A stretch of 64,000 nucleotides of DNA from positions 7,010,001 to 7,074,000 of the forward strand of contig NZ_CP029197.1 of NCBI RefSeq assembly GCF_008639165.1, read 5' to 3'. Numbering within the stretch: the first letter of the stretch is position 1; the number at the start of each line of letters is the position of its first letter. Of the stretch, positions 1-8,413 are shown one piece after another. Position numbers and translations under genes: made by a program. A model generated the notes under the pieces. It was not told where the DNA came from and did not search any database. It worked only from the letters and a program-made list of their open reading frames with translations. The stretch is from Streptomyces venezuelae ATCC 10712 (GTDB taxonomy: Bacteria > Actinomycetota > Actinomycetes > Streptomycetales > Streptomycetaceae).

Positions 1-501
1 CCCTGGACGCTCTCCCCCGCCGCCCTGCGCGCGGCGCCCGCGCCCGACCGGCTCGTCCTGCCCTCCCCGAACGGCTCCCCCCTCGCGGCCGAGGCCGGGG
101 ACGCGGCCGTCGTCGCCGCCTCCCTGCGCAACCACTCGGCCGTCGCCCGGTGGCTCGCGGAGCGGGGGTACGGCTCCGCCGGGCGCCCCCTCGCGGTCGT
201 CGCCGCCGGCGAGCGGTGGCCGGACGGTTCGCTGCGTCCGGCGCTGGAGGACCTGCTCGGCGCGGGCGCGGTCCTCGCCGGGCTGCGGGCCGCGGGTCCG
301 CACACCCTGACCCCGGAGGCGACCGCGGCGGCCACGCTGTGGTCGGCGACCGAGGACCCGGTCGCCGCCTTGCACGGCTGCGACTCGGGCCGTGAACTGT
401 ACGAGTACGGCTTTCCGCAGGACGTGGGGGTGGCCGCCGAGATCGACAGCTCGACGACCGTCCCCGTGCTCGTGGACGGCGCATTCCAGGAGGCACCATG
501 A
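1..501 (+). CDS. 2-phosphosulfolactate phosphatase-like protein (3' part)
   Basis: Only the last 166 residues are visible; the frame is open from base 1 and stops at TGA 499-501. The stretch has the ComB-family look: a conserved SPNGS segment, an acidic-rich middle and a C-terminal block with SGRELYEYGF and DVGVAAEID. ComB in methanogens removes phosphate from 2-phosphosulfolactate in coenzyme M synthesis; in actinomycetes, which lack that pathway, the substrate is unknown. The stop overlaps the next start (ATGA), so the two genes are probably translationally coupled. The family call rests on the C-terminal part only. Confidence 0.65.
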   Translation, partial: PWTLSPAALRAAPAPDRLVLPSPNGSPLAAEAGDAAVVAASLRNHSAVARWLAERGYGSAGRPLAVVAAGERWPDGSLRPALEDLLGAGAVLAGLRAAGPHTLTPEATAAATLWSATEDPVAALHGCDSGRELYEYGFPQDVGVAAEIDSSTTVPVLVDGAFQEAP

Positions 502-899
502 CCGACCTGCTGACCCGGCTCACCGAGATGCTGGACGACCTCGACGCGGACGTCGACGAGACGATCGACCTCGCCGACGAGATCGCGGCCTCGGGCGACG
601 CCGCTCTCCTGCCGCGTCTCCAGGCGGAGCTCGACCGCGCGCTCACCGAGCGGAACGCCTACGCCCGTGAACTCCTCGGCGGTGTCCTCGCCGCCATCGG
701 CGGCCCGGACGCGCTGCCCACCCTGATCCGGGCGTCGGCCGTCGACCTCGGTGACGACCAGGACGGCCTGGCCACCGAGATCGTCGACCTGGTCCAGGCG
801 GACCCGAAGGCGGCCCGGGGGCTGCTCCAGCCCCTCACGGAGGACGACGACCTCTCGGTCGCCAACCGGGCCGACTGGGCCCTGCGCTTCCTGCCGTAG
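498..899 (+). CDS. hypothetical acidic helical protein, HEAT-like
   Basis: A 133-residue acidic protein whose ATG overlaps the upstream stop, with a GGAGG-type ribosome site 6 bases before it (around 488-492). The sequence looks entirely helical, with leucine/alanine repeats reminiscent of HEAT repeats (GGPDALPTLIRA, DDLSVANRADWAL). It has no signal peptide, membrane segment or catalytic motif. Coupling to the upstream phosphatase-like gene suggests a related cytoplasmic role. Its stop codon is the first TAG of a five-copy CCGTAG repeat. No function is proposed. Confidence 0.7.
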   Translation: MTDLLTRLTEMLDDLDADVDETIDLADEIAASGDAALLPRLQAELDRALTERNAYARELLGGVLAAIGGPDALPTLIRASAVDLGDDQDGLATEIVDLVQADPKAARGLLQPLTEDDDLSVANRADWALRFLP

Positions 900-923
900 C
901 CGTAGCCGTAGCCGTAGCCGTAG
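894..923 (+). repeat. five tandem copies of CCGTAG at a gene end
   Basis: Five perfect CCGTAG units run from the last codons of the preceding gene. The 6-base period keeps frame, so five in-frame TAG stops follow one another. This probably arose by replication slippage. Confidence 0.95.
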
Positions 924-936
924 CCGGTGACGCGAC

Positions 937-968
937 GAGGCCACGGCCCGGTGGGCCGTGGCCTCTTT
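937..968. terminator. bidirectional hairpin terminator
   Basis: A perfect 13-bp stem (937-949 with 953-965) closes a 3-base loop and is followed by a short T run. It sits between two convergent genes and can serve both. Confidence 0.85.
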
Positions 969-990
969 CCCGCCGGGGCGGGGTCAGGGT

Positions 991-1443
991 CTACCAGAAG
1001 ACGCTGCAGTCCACGAGGTCCGTGGCGGTGTCCTTGATGCAGACGCGGTAGTACGCGGTGGGGCTGCCCAGCATGTTGGACCAGTCCTGGCCCGGGTTCG
1101 GGAACTTCACCTGCAGGCTGCGCTGGAAGTCGGTGCCCTTGCCGCCCCATTTCTCGACGGAGCCGTAGCGGTCCCACCACTGCTCGCCGTCGGCGGTGAC
1201 CCGGACCCAGGCCGCCGTACACGAGGGGGACCAGCGCAGCTCGGCGCGGAGGCCGGGGTGGTTGCGGGCGGTGACGCTCGCCTTGGTCACCGCGTCGCCG
1301 TCGCAGCCCATGGAGACGGGGCCGCGGTTGTCGCAGCCGGCCCCGCCGCAGCCGGCGGCGTACGAGGTGCCCGCGAGCGGGACGAGGGCCACGGTCATCG
1401 CGGCGGCCGAGACCGTCGCCACCTTCGCGATCATGCGCTTCAT
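991..1443 (-). CDS. secreted DUF2690-family protein
   Basis: A 150-residue protein with an N-terminal signal peptide (KR, then an Ala/Val-rich core ending near GTSYAAG). The mature part starts with a cysteine-rich segment (CGGAGC, then C and D residues) and carries the LRWSPSC-AAWVRV block typical of DUF2690 proteins of streptomycetes, whose function is unknown. At least five cysteines suggest disulphides outside the cell. I chose ATG 1443 because GGAGGT lies six bases upstream; the ATG at 1458 overlaps that ribosome site. It is monocistronic and converges on the hairpin at 937-968. Confidence 0.8.
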   Translation of the reverse strand: MKRMIAKVATVSAAAMTVALVPLAGTSYAAGCGGAGCDNRGPVSMGCDGDAVTKASVTARNHPGLRAELRWSPSCTAAWVRVTADGEQWWDRYGSVEKWGGKGTDFQRSLQVKFPNPGQDWSNMLGSPTAYYRVCIKDTATDLVDCSVFW

Positions 1444-1499
1444 GGTTACAACCTCCATAAAAGGAAGATCATGTGCCCCACCCGTGGAGGCAGAAGCTG

Positions 1500-1528
1500 A
1501 TCATGGTGGGGGGTCCTGAGCGCGTCAA
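1500..1528 (-). promoter_or_regulatory. candidate promoter for the DUF2690 gene
   Basis: On the minus strand TTGACG (1523-1528) and CATGAT (1500-1505) are 17 bases apart, about 57 bases before the start codon. The -10 match is only moderate. Confidence 0.45.
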
Positions 1529-1584
1529 CGGTTTATATCCGGCCATCCCGGGGCGGTGCTCCGACGCCGCGGGGCCGCCCCCGC

Positions 1585-1616
1585 GACCCCGGTCGGGGTC
1601 ACGGGAACGGCCCCGT
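1585..1616 (-). terminator. weak GC hairpin downstream of tex
   Basis: Two short inverted repeats (1585-1591 with 1594-1600; 1601-1605 with 1612-1616) follow the tex stop in its direction of transcription. There is no T tract, so termination here is uncertain. Confidence 0.35.
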
Positions 1617-1651
1617 GTCGTCAGCTCGGAAACCCGCTCCGACCTGGTGTT

Positions 1652-4075
1652 CTATCGGCGCTTGCGGTCTCCGTCGCCCAGCAGGCCGGCCTTGCGCAGG
1701 GCGTCCGCCATGGCGCTGTTGGCGGGCGCGGGCGCCGCCGAACGTTCCCGGCCGCCACGCTCCCCGCGCTCGTTCCGGTTACCGCCCTCGGACCTGCGGC
1801 CACCACCCTGCCGCTGCTGCGGCGGCCGGCCCGCGCGCTCGCCCCGATCGCCGCGCTCGCCCCGCTCGCGCCGGGGCGCCCCGCCCTGTCCTTCGGTGCC
1901 CGACTCGTCGTCGAGCCGCAGCGTCAGCGAGATCCGCTTGCGGGGGATGTCGACGTCGAGAACTTTCACCTTGACCACGTCGCCGGGCTTCACCACGTCA
2001 CGCGGATCCTTGACGAAGTTCTTCGACATCGCCGAGACGTGCACCAGGCCGTCCTGGTGCACACCGATGTCCACGAACGCCCCGAACGCGGCCACGTTGG
2101 TGACGACGCCCTCCAGGACCATCCCGGACGCCAGGTCGCCGATCTTCTCGACGCCCTCGGCGAAGGTGGCCGTACGGAACGCCGGTCGCGGGTCGCGGCC
2201 CGGCTTCTCCAGCTCGCGCAGGATGTCCGTCACCGTCGGCAGACCGAAGGTCTCGTCGACGAAGTCGTCCGGCCGCAGCGAGCGCAGCGTGCCGGTGTCG
2301 CCGATGAGCGCCGCCACCTCGCCGCCCGTGGCCTTCACCATCCGGCGCACCACCGGGTACGCCTCCGGGTGCACCGAGGAGGAGTCGAGCGGGTCGTCGC
2401 CGCCCCGGATGCGCAGGAAGCCCGCGCACTGCTCGTACGCCTTCGGGCCGAGCCTGGCCACGTCCTTGAGGGCCCGGCGGGAGCGGAAGGGGCCGTTGGC
2501 GTCCCGGTGCGCCACGATGTTCTCCGCGAGGCCCGAGCTGATGCCCGAGACCCGGGAGAGCAGCGGCGCCGAGGCGGTGTTGACGTCGACACCGACACCG
2601 TTCACACAGTCCTCGACGACCGCGTCGAGCGAGCGGGACAGCTTCACCTCGGCCAGGTCGTGCTGGTACTGGCCGACGCCGATGGACTTCGGGTCGATCT
2701 TCACCAGCTCGGCGAGCGGGTCCTGGAGGCGGCGGGCGATGGAGACCGCGCCGCGCAACGACACGTCGAGGTCCGGGAGTTCCTGCGAGGCGAAGGCGGA
2801 GGCCGAGTAGACCGAGGCGCCCGCCTCCGAGACCATGACCTTGGTCAGCTTCAACTCGGGGTGCTTGGCGAGGAGTTCGGCCGCCAGCTTGTCGGTTTCG
2901 CGGGAGGCCGTGCCGTTCCCGATCGCGATCAGCTCGACCGCGTGCTCCTTCGCGAGCCGCGCCAGCCTCTCAAGCGCCTGGTCCCACTTGTTGGCCGGCA
3001 CGTGCGGGTAGATGGTGTCGGTGGCCACGACCTTGCCGGTCGCGTCGACCACGGCCACCTTGACGCCGGTACGGAAGCCCGGGTCGAGGCCGAGCGTGGC
3101 GCGGGTGCCGGCCGGTGCGGCGAGCAGCAGGTCCCGCAGGTTCGCCGCGAAGACCCGGACCGCCTCGTCCTCGGCGGCCGTCCGCAGCCGCAGCCGCAGG
3201 TCGATCCCGAGGTGGACGAGGATGCGGGTCCGCCAGGCCCAACGGACCGTTTCCTGGAGCCACTTGTCACCGGGGCGGCCCCGGTCGGCGATCCCGAAGC
3301 GCTCCGCGACGATCCCCTCGTACGAGGACGGGCCGGGGAGCTCGGAGGGCTCCTCCGGCTCCAGTTCCAGGCTGAGCACGTCCTCCTTCTCGCCGCGCAG
3401 CATGGCGAGCACCCGGTGCGAGGGCAGCGCCGTGAAGGGCTCGGTGAAGTCGAAGTAGTCGGCGAACTTCGCTCCGGCCTCCTCCTGCCCGTCCCGCACC
3501 TTCGCCACCAGCCGCCCGCGGCTCCACATGCGCTCGCGGAGCTCGCCGATGAGATCGGCGTCCTCGGAGAAGGTCTCGGCGAGGATCGCCCGCGCGCCCT
3601 CCAGGGCCGCGGCGGCGTCCGCGACGCCCTTGTCCGCGTCCACGAAGGCCGCGGCGGCGGCCGCCGGCTCCACCGACGGGTCTGCGAGCAGCCCCTCCGC
3701 CAGGGGTGCGAGCCCCGCCTCGCGGGCGATCTGGGCCTTCGTCCGGCGCTTGGGCTTGAAGGGCAGGTAGATGTCCTCCAGGCGCGCCTTGGTGTCGGCG
3801 GCCCGGATGCGGGCCTCCAGCTCATCCGTCAGCTTGCCCTGCTCGCGTACCGAGTCGAGGATCGCCGACCGGCGGTCCTCCAGCTCGCGCAGATAGCGCA
3901 GCCGCTCCTCGAGGGTGCGCAGCTGCGCGTCGTCGAGCATCTCGGTCGCTTCCTTGCGGTAGCGCGCGATGAACGGCACGGTCGAACCGCCGTCGAGCAG
4001 CTCGACGGCTGCCTTCACCTGTCGCTCGCGTACGCCGAGTTCCTCGGCGATCCTTGCTTCGATGGACGTCGTCAC
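1652..4075 (-). CDS. tex: Tex-family RNA-binding transcription accessory protein
   Basis: An 807-residue Tex protein. Features in order: an N-terminal helical HTH region (IAEELGVRERQVKAAVELLDGG), a YqgF/RNase H-like core (LGLDPGFRTGVKVAVVD), a helix-hairpin-helix region (VGVDVNTASAPLLSRVSGI) and a C-terminal S1 domain (GMVLEGVVTNVAAFGAFVDIGV). A basic Arg/Gly-rich tail follows. Tex/Spt6-like proteins bind RNA and associate with transcription and translation complexes in the cytoplasm. I prefer GTG 4075 (VTTSIEARIAEE), the N-terminus seen in homologues; a TTG at 4105 would add ten residues. It appears monocistronic. Confidence 0.93.
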   Translation of the reverse strand: MTTSIEARIAEELGVRERQVKAAVELLDGGSTVPFIARYRKEATEMLDDAQLRTLEERLRYLRELEDRRSAILDSVREQGKLTDELEARIRAADTKARLEDIYLPFKPKRRTKAQIAREAGLAPLAEGLLADPSVEPAAAAAAFVDADKGVADAAAALEGARAILAETFSEDADLIGELRERMWSRGRLVAKVRDGQEEAGAKFADYFDFTEPFTALPSHRVLAMLRGEKEDVLSLELEPEEPSELPGPSSYEGIVAERFGIADRGRPGDKWLQETVRWAWRTRILVHLGIDLRLRLRTAAEDEAVRVFAANLRDLLLAAPAGTRATLGLDPGFRTGVKVAVVDATGKVVATDTIYPHVPANKWDQALERLARLAKEHAVELIAIGNGTASRETDKLAAELLAKHPELKLTKVMVSEAGASVYSASAFASQELPDLDVSLRGAVSIARRLQDPLAELVKIDPKSIGVGQYQHDLAEVKLSRSLDAVVEDCVNGVGVDVNTASAPLLSRVSGISSGLAENIVAHRDANGPFRSRRALKDVARLGPKAYEQCAGFLRIRGGDDPLDSSSVHPEAYPVVRRMVKATGGEVAALIGDTGTLRSLRPDDFVDETFGLPTVTDILRELEKPGRDPRPAFRTATFAEGVEKIGDLASGMVLEGVVTNVAAFGAFVDIGVHQDGLVHVSAMSKNFVKDPRDVVKPGDVVKVKVLDVDIPRKRISLTLRLDDESGTEGQGGAPRRERGERGDRGERAGRPPQQRQGGGRRSEGGNRNERGERGGRERSAAPAPANSAMADALRKAGLLGDGDRKRR

Positions 4076-4124
4076 GGTGTCCCGACTCGCCTTCTCGTGC
4101 CTCAAGCTTGCGAGTGCATTGTGC

Positions 4125-4157
4125 CGGGTCGGTCACCCGTACGCGGTAACCGACCCG
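4125..4157. terminator. inverted repeat between two minus-strand genes
   Basis: CGGGTCGGT (4125-4133) pairs perfectly with ACCGACCCG (4149-4157) across a 15-base loop. It follows the stop at 4204 of the upstream minus-strand gene and may end its transcript; there is no T tract. Confidence 0.45.
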
Positions 4158-4203
4158 TCCCGCGCGCGTCCCCGAGCGTCCGCGGGCGCGCTCCCGGCCG
4201 GAC

Positions 4204-5073
4204 TCAGCCCCTGCCGATGAGGTCCGCGGGGAAGGCGCCCGCGCCGGCCGCCGTGAGCAGGAAGCCGCGGCCCAGCTCGGTGAGCCGCTCGACGCCGGCC
4301 GCGCCGAGGTGCTCGTACGGGGCGCGGTCGAGCCGGTCGGTGTGCTCCTCGACCTCGTCGCGCAGGGCCGTACCGGACTCGGTCAGCGCCCCTTCGGCGT
4401 CGAGGAGGCCGCGCCCGCGCAGCCGCTCCACCGCCCCGTCCCAGTCGGCGCGCCGCCAGCCGCGGGAGCCGAGCACCCAGCGCGGGGACATGCCCTTGCC
4501 GGTGGCGGTGTGGGAGACGAGCGCCTCGACGGGGTCGAGCCCGGCGGAGAGCAGGGCCGCGAGGTGCCCGTCGCCCCGGTGCTCGCGCAGCAGGGTGGCG
4601 GCGTGCCAGTAGGCGAGGTGGGGTTCCTCGGGCACCGGCAGGTCCGCGTGGGCCGAGTACAGCGGCCGGGCGTGCCGGGTGCAGGCCTCGGTGGCGCGCA
4701 GGGCGAGCTCCGCCGCCTCCGCCATCTCCGGGGAGGCGACGGTCTCCTCGCCGAGCAGCCGGCGCAGGGTCGCGTCGACGGTCCGCAGCCGGGCGTCGAG
4801 GACGGCGGCGGGGGAGGCGGTCTCCCAGACGGCGGGGAGGTGCTGGGCGAGCAGCTCGTGGTTGTAGTTGTAGAAGGTCGCGGCGACGGTGCCGGCGCCC
4901 ACCGCGCCGAGGGCGGCGCTGCGTGCGGCGAGCCGCATCGCGCTCCGGTCCGTGAATCCCAGGGCGCCGAACTCGCGGTCCAGGTCGGGCGAGAAGTACA
5001 GCGTGGAGTGGAACGGGTTGATGGCGTTGTGGCAGCGGCGTCCCGCGCGCGGCGGCAGAGCAGTCGTCGTCAT
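4204..5073 (-). CDS. SCO6745-family protein
   Basis: A 289-residue protein of the SCO6745-like family of actinomycetes. Visible features are an N-terminal RRCHNAINPFHSTLYFSPD block, a helical middle (YNYNHELLAQHLPAVWE), and a C-terminal winged-helix-like part (ERLRGRGLLDAEGALTESG) resembling a MarR-type fold. Biochemical function is unknown. The ATG at 5073 is 11 bases from a pair of perfect palindromes (5085-5115), so it is probably repressor-controlled. It diverges from the GlxA-type regulator at 5199. Confidence 0.75.
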   Translation of the reverse strand: MTTTALPPRAGRRCHNAINPFHSTLYFSPDLDREFGALGFTDRSAMRLAARSAALGAVGAGTVAATFYNYNHELLAQHLPAVWETASPAAVLDARLRTVDATLRRLLGEETVASPEMAEAAELALRATEACTRHARPLYSAHADLPVPEEPHLAYWHAATLLREHRGDGHLAALLSAGLDPVEALVSHTATGKGMSPRWVLGSRGWRRADWDGAVERLRGRGLLDAEGALTESGTALRDEVEEHTDRLDRAPYEHLGAAGVERLTELGRGFLLTAAGAGAFPADLIGRG

Positions 5074-5084
5074 GCCCCGAAGGT

Positions 5085-5115
5085 TACCGACTGGTCGGTA
5101 CGACCGGAACGGTCG
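5085..5115. promoter_or_regulatory. two adjacent perfect palindromes, candidate operators
   Basis: TACCGACTGGTCGGTA (5085-5100) and CGACCGGAACGGTCG (5101-5115) abut in the divergent promoter region. Both have the size and symmetry of TetR-class operators, but no TetR gene is adjacent. Confidence 0.6.
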
Positions 5116-5198
5116 GGGACGACTCCCGACTCCGCGAGGGCAGGAAAGGTGGGGTCGGCGTCATTGCGGCCGTCTCCGTGCCCTCCCAGGATGGAGGC

Positions 5199-6170
5199 AT
5201 GACGCAGCGACCCGTTCTCGTCGTCCTCTTCGACGGCGTGCAGAGCCTCGACGTCACCGGTCCCTTCGAGGTGTTCGCCGGTGCCGGCCGGGCCGCCGGA
5301 GACCCCCACGCGTACCCGCTCCGCACCGCCTCCCTGGACGGCGGACCCGTCCGCACCCACAGCGGCCTGCGGCTGCTCCCCGACACCACCCTCGCCGAGG
5401 CGGTCGCCGACGGCGCCCCGCACACCCTCGTCGTCCCCGGCGGCGAAGGCACCCGGGCCCCCGACCCAGCCCTGATCGACTGGCTCCGCACCCACGCCCC
5501 GGCGGCCGCGCGCCTGGTCTCCGTCTGCACCGGGGCGCTGCTCCTCGCCGAGGCCGGGCTCCTCGACGGCCACCGGGCGACCACCCACTGGGTCGCCTGC
5601 GACCACCTGGCCCGCTGCTACCCCGAGGTCGAGGTGGACCCCGACCCCATCTTCGTACGGGACGGACGGATCTCCACCTCCGCCGGGGTCACCGCAGGCA
5701 TCGACCTGGCCCTCGCCCTGGTGGAGGAGGACCACGGCCGGGACGTGGCCCTCACCGTCGCCCGCCACCTCGTCGTCTTCCTGCGCCGCCCCGGCAACCA
5801 GGCCCAGTTCAGCGTCCAGCTCGCCGCCCAGACCGCCCGCCGGGAGCCGCTGCGCGACCTCCAGCAGTGGATCACCGAGCACCCCGAAGGCGACCTCTCG
5901 GTCGAGGCCCTCGCCGCCCGCGCCCGCCTCTCGCCCCGCCACTTCGCCCGCGCCTTCCACGCGGAGACCGGCACGACCCCCGGCCGGTACGTCGACCGGG
6001 TACGGCTCGAACACGCCCGCCGCCTCCTGGAGGAGACCACCCACGGGGTCGAGGAGGTCTCCCGCGCCTCGGGCTACGGCACCCCCGAGGCGATGCGCCG
6101 CGCCTTCACCAAGGTCCTCGGCACCGCTCCCGCGGACTACCGCCGCCGCTTCCACTCACCCGCCAGCTGA
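5199..6170 (+). CDS. GlxA-family (DJ-1/PfpI + AraC) transcription regulator
   Basis: A 323-residue regulator. Residues 1-180 form a DJ-1/PfpI-like domain with the nucleophile-elbow motif SVCTGALLLAEAGLLDG and the following TTHW. Residues about 210-320 are an AraC-type double HTH (LSVEALAARARLSPRHFARAF, then EVSRASGYGTPEAMRRAF). Such proteins are usually activators or repressors responding to small molecules. I chose ATG 5199 because AGGA lies 7 bases upstream; a GTG at 5178 is possible. It is followed after 12 bases by a second DJ-1 gene, a common regulator-enzyme pairing. Confidence 0.88.
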   Translation: MTQRPVLVVLFDGVQSLDVTGPFEVFAGAGRAAGDPHAYPLRTASLDGGPVRTHSGLRLLPDTTLAEAVADGAPHTLVVPGGEGTRAPDPALIDWLRTHAPAAARLVSVCTGALLLAEAGLLDGHRATTHWVACDHLARCYPEVEVDPDPIFVRDGRISTSAGVTAGIDLALALVEEDHGRDVALTVARHLVVFLRRPGNQAQFSVQLAAQTARREPLRDLQQWITEHPEGDLSVEALAARARLSPRHFARAFHAETGTTPGRYVDRVRLEHARRLLEETTHGVEEVSRASGYGTPEAMRRAFTKVLGTAPADYRRRFHSPAS

Positions 6171-6182
6171 AAGGCACCCGCC

Positions 6183-6827
6183 ATGCAGATCGCCGTCCTG
6201 CTCTACCAGGGCTTCACCACGCTCGACGCCGTCGGTCCGTACGAGCTCCTCGCCCGGCTCCCCGGGGCCGAGACCGTCTTCGTGGCCAAGGAGGCAGGAC
6301 CCGTCCGCAACGACCAGGGCAGCCTCGCCCTCGTCGCCGACAAGGCCCTCGCCGAGGTCCCGCGCCCCGACATCGTCCTGGTCCCCGGCGGCCCCGACTC
6401 CCGCGCGGCGATGGACGACCCGGAGATCCAGGCCTGGCTCCGCACCGCCGACGAGACCAGCACCTGGACCACCTCCGTCTGCACCGGCTCCCTGATCCTG
6501 GCCGCCGCCGGAGTCCTCGACGGCCGCCGCGCCACCACCCACTGGCTGGCCCACGAGGAGCTCAGGGCGCTCGGCGTCGAACCCACCGGCGAACGGGTCG
6601 TCTTCGACGGCAAGTACGTCACCGCCGCCGGCGTCTCCTCCGGCATCGACATGGCGCTGCACCTGCTCGGCCGGATCGGCGGGGACGAGACCGCGCAGAC
6701 GATCCAGCTGCTCACCGAGTACGACCCGCAGCCGCCCTACGACGCGGGCTCACCGGACAAGGCCCCGGCCGAGATCGTGGCGCGGTGGCGGGGCGTGAAG
6801 GCGGAGGACCTGCCGCAGGGCCGCTGA
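6183..6827 (+). CDS. DJ-1/PfpI family protein, isonitrile hydratase-like
   Basis: A 214-residue single-domain DJ-1/PfpI protein. It shows the family's opening IAVLLYQGFTTLDAVGPYELL, the cysteine elbow TSVCTGSLILAAAGVLDGRRATTHW (Cys about residue 100) and the C-terminal TAAGVSSGIDMALHLL. This arrangement matches isonitrile hydratases (InhA), which hydrate isonitriles to N-formamides, although the substrate cannot be read from sequence. Twelve bases separate it from the GlxA-type regulator, and it lies tail-to-tail with the crotonase gene. Confidence 0.82.
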   Translation: MQIAVLLYQGFTTLDAVGPYELLARLPGAETVFVAKEAGPVRNDQGSLALVADKALAEVPRPDIVLVPGGPDSRAAMDDPEIQAWLRTADETSTWTTSVCTGSLILAAAGVLDGRRATTHWLAHEELRALGVEPTGERVVFDGKYVTAAGVSSGIDMALHLLGRIGGDETAQTIQLLTEYDPQPPYDAGSPDKAPAEIVARWRGVKAEDLPQGR

Positions 6828-6845
6828 GCGAGGGCCCGAGGGGCT

Positions 6846-7589
6846 TCAGCTCCCGTACGTGAAGCGGGGCGCCCGGCGTTCCAGGAAGGCGGCGACACCC
6901 TCCGCGGTGTCGCCGCTGCCGCGCGCCTGCTCCGCCCAGTGGGCGTCCCGGTCCAGACGTCCGTCGGCGAACTCCTTGGCCGCCGCCTGGGTCAGCAGCG
7001 AGCGGGAGGCGAGCACCCGGGCGAACTCGGCCACCCGCTTGTCCAGCGCGCCCGCCGGGTGCAGCTCGTCCACGAGACCGGTCCGCAGCGCCCGCTCGCC
7101 GTCGATCAACTCGCCGGAGAACAACAGGTACTTGGCGGTCGCGGGCCCGACCAGGGCGGCCAGCCGGCGGGTCGAGGAGGACGGGTAGACGATGCCGAGC
7201 TTCGACGGGGTGATCCCGAAGCGGGCGCCCTCCTCCGCGAACCGCAGGTCACAGGCGGCCGCGAGCTGACTGCCGCCCCCCACGCAGAAGCCCCGGACGG
7301 CCGCCAGGGTCGGCCGGGGGAAGGCGGCGAGCGCCTCCTCGGCCCGTACCGCGAGCGACTGCTGTTCGTCGCCCGGCTCCCGGAGCGCGGAGATGTCGGC
7401 CCCGGCGCAGAAGGTGTCGCCCTCACCCGTCAGGACCAGCACCCGGACGGCGGAATCGGCGGCGAGCCGGTCCAGGACGCCGGGCAGGGCACGCCACATC
7501 CCGGCGCTCATCGCGTTGCGCTTGGCGGGGTTGGCGATGACGACGGTGGCGATCCCGTCCGTGACGCTGTCCTTCAGCTGCGGCTCCAT
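6846..7589 (-). CDS. enoyl-CoA hydratase/isomerase family protein
   Basis: A 247-residue crotonase-fold protein with the oxyanion-hole segments TFCAGADISAL (about residues 65-75) and AAVRGFCVGGGSQLAAACDLRFA (about 100-122). The residue usually Glu in GGGCELA is Gln here (GGGSQLA), and the second catalytic Glu region reads FGITPSKLGI with no Glu. It is therefore probably not a classical hydratase; an isomerase, decarboxylase or thioesterase role is open. I chose ATG 7589 because the family N-terminus begins there. It diverges from the HdeD-like gene at 7657. Confidence 0.85.
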   Translation of the reverse strand: MEPQLKDSVTDGIATVVIANPAKRNAMSAGMWRALPGVLDRLAADSAVRVLVLTGEGDTFCAGADISALREPGDEQQSLAVRAEEALAAFPRPTLAAVRGFCVGGGSQLAAACDLRFAEEGARFGITPSKLGIVYPSSSTRRLAALVGPATAKYLLFSGELIDGERALRTGLVDELHPAGALDKRVAEFARVLASRSLLTQAAAKEFADGRLDRDAHWAEQARGSGDTAEGVAAFLERRAPRFTYGS

Positions 7590-7656
7590 GGGCCGGATGC
7601 TATCCGCCGGACCCGAACGTACGATCAGGAAGGGGTCTGCGCCGAGGAGGCACGGC

Positions 7657-8319
7657 ATGGCCAAGGACGCCCACGCCCCGGACGGGGCCCCGGACCAGGT
7701 CCGCGCGATGGCACGCGAGGGGAAGCGGCTCAGCAGGAGCTTCAGCTGGCTGGCCGCCCTCGGCGCGCTGCTGGTCATCGGCGGTGTCGTCGGTCTGATC
7801 TACACCGCCGCCGCGACCTTGACCTCGATGCTGCTCTTCGGCTGGCTGCTGCTGATCGGCGGTGTCGTCGGACTGCTCCAGGCGATCCAGTCACGCGGCA
7901 CCAGCTACTTCTGGCTCGCCGTGGTGGTGGCCGCGCTGAACATCGCGGCCGGTGTGGTGGTGATCCGTCACCCGGAGGGCACGGCCGAGGCGCTGACCAT
8001 GTTCGCCGCCCTGCTCTTCCTGACCGGCGGGGTGTTCCGGCTGGTGGGCAGCGTGGTGGTGCGCGGGCCGCAGTTCGGCTGGACCCTGCTCCAGGGTGCC
8101 TTCGGACTGCTGCTCGGTCTGCTCGTGCTGTTCGACTGGCCGGACAGCAGCCGGTACGTCCTCGGGGTCTTCTTCTCGCTCGCGCTGCTCTTCGACGGCC
8201 TCGGTCTGATCGCGATCGGAGTGGGCGGCCGGCGGATCGTCGGTATGGTGTCGCCGACGCCGCTGCCCGACAGGCCCCCGGAGCCGTCAGAAAGCGGACC
8301 CGATCAGTCGAACAACTGA
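7657..8319 (+). CDS. HdeD/DUF308-like membrane protein
   Basis: A 220-residue integral membrane protein with about six hydrophobic segments between residues 30 and 200, including LAALGALLVIGGVVGLIYTAA and LLFGWLLLIGGVVGLLQAI. The repeated two-helix GG-V-G pattern is typical of DUF308/HdeD proteins, named for an E. coli acid-resistance membrane protein; a streptomycete role is unknown. Both ends are soluble, and the C-terminus is Pro-rich. The ATG at 7657 has GAGGAGG six bases upstream. Confidence 0.82.
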   Translation: MAKDAHAPDGAPDQVRAMAREGKRLSRSFSWLAALGALLVIGGVVGLIYTAAATLTSMLLFGWLLLIGGVVGLLQAIQSRGTSYFWLAVVVAALNIAAGVVVIRHPEGTAEALTMFAALLFLTGGVFRLVGSVVVRGPQFGWTLLQGAFGLLLGLLVLFDWPDSSRYVLGVFFSLALLFDGLGLIAIGVGGRRIVGMVSPTPLPDRPPEPSESGPDQSNN

Positions 8320-8413
8320 CATCGGCATACTCACGCGATCAAAATGCGGCCGATAAGTGTCGACTTCTGGTCAGTAGGCCGGTCCGCCCGCGCGCATTGC
8401 CAAGACTCGATCC

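Noticed and set aside
7590..7778. A 63-codon upstream extension of the crotonase gene.
   Set aside because: It would run through the divergent promoter and into the opposite gene; the family N-terminus begins at ATG 7589.
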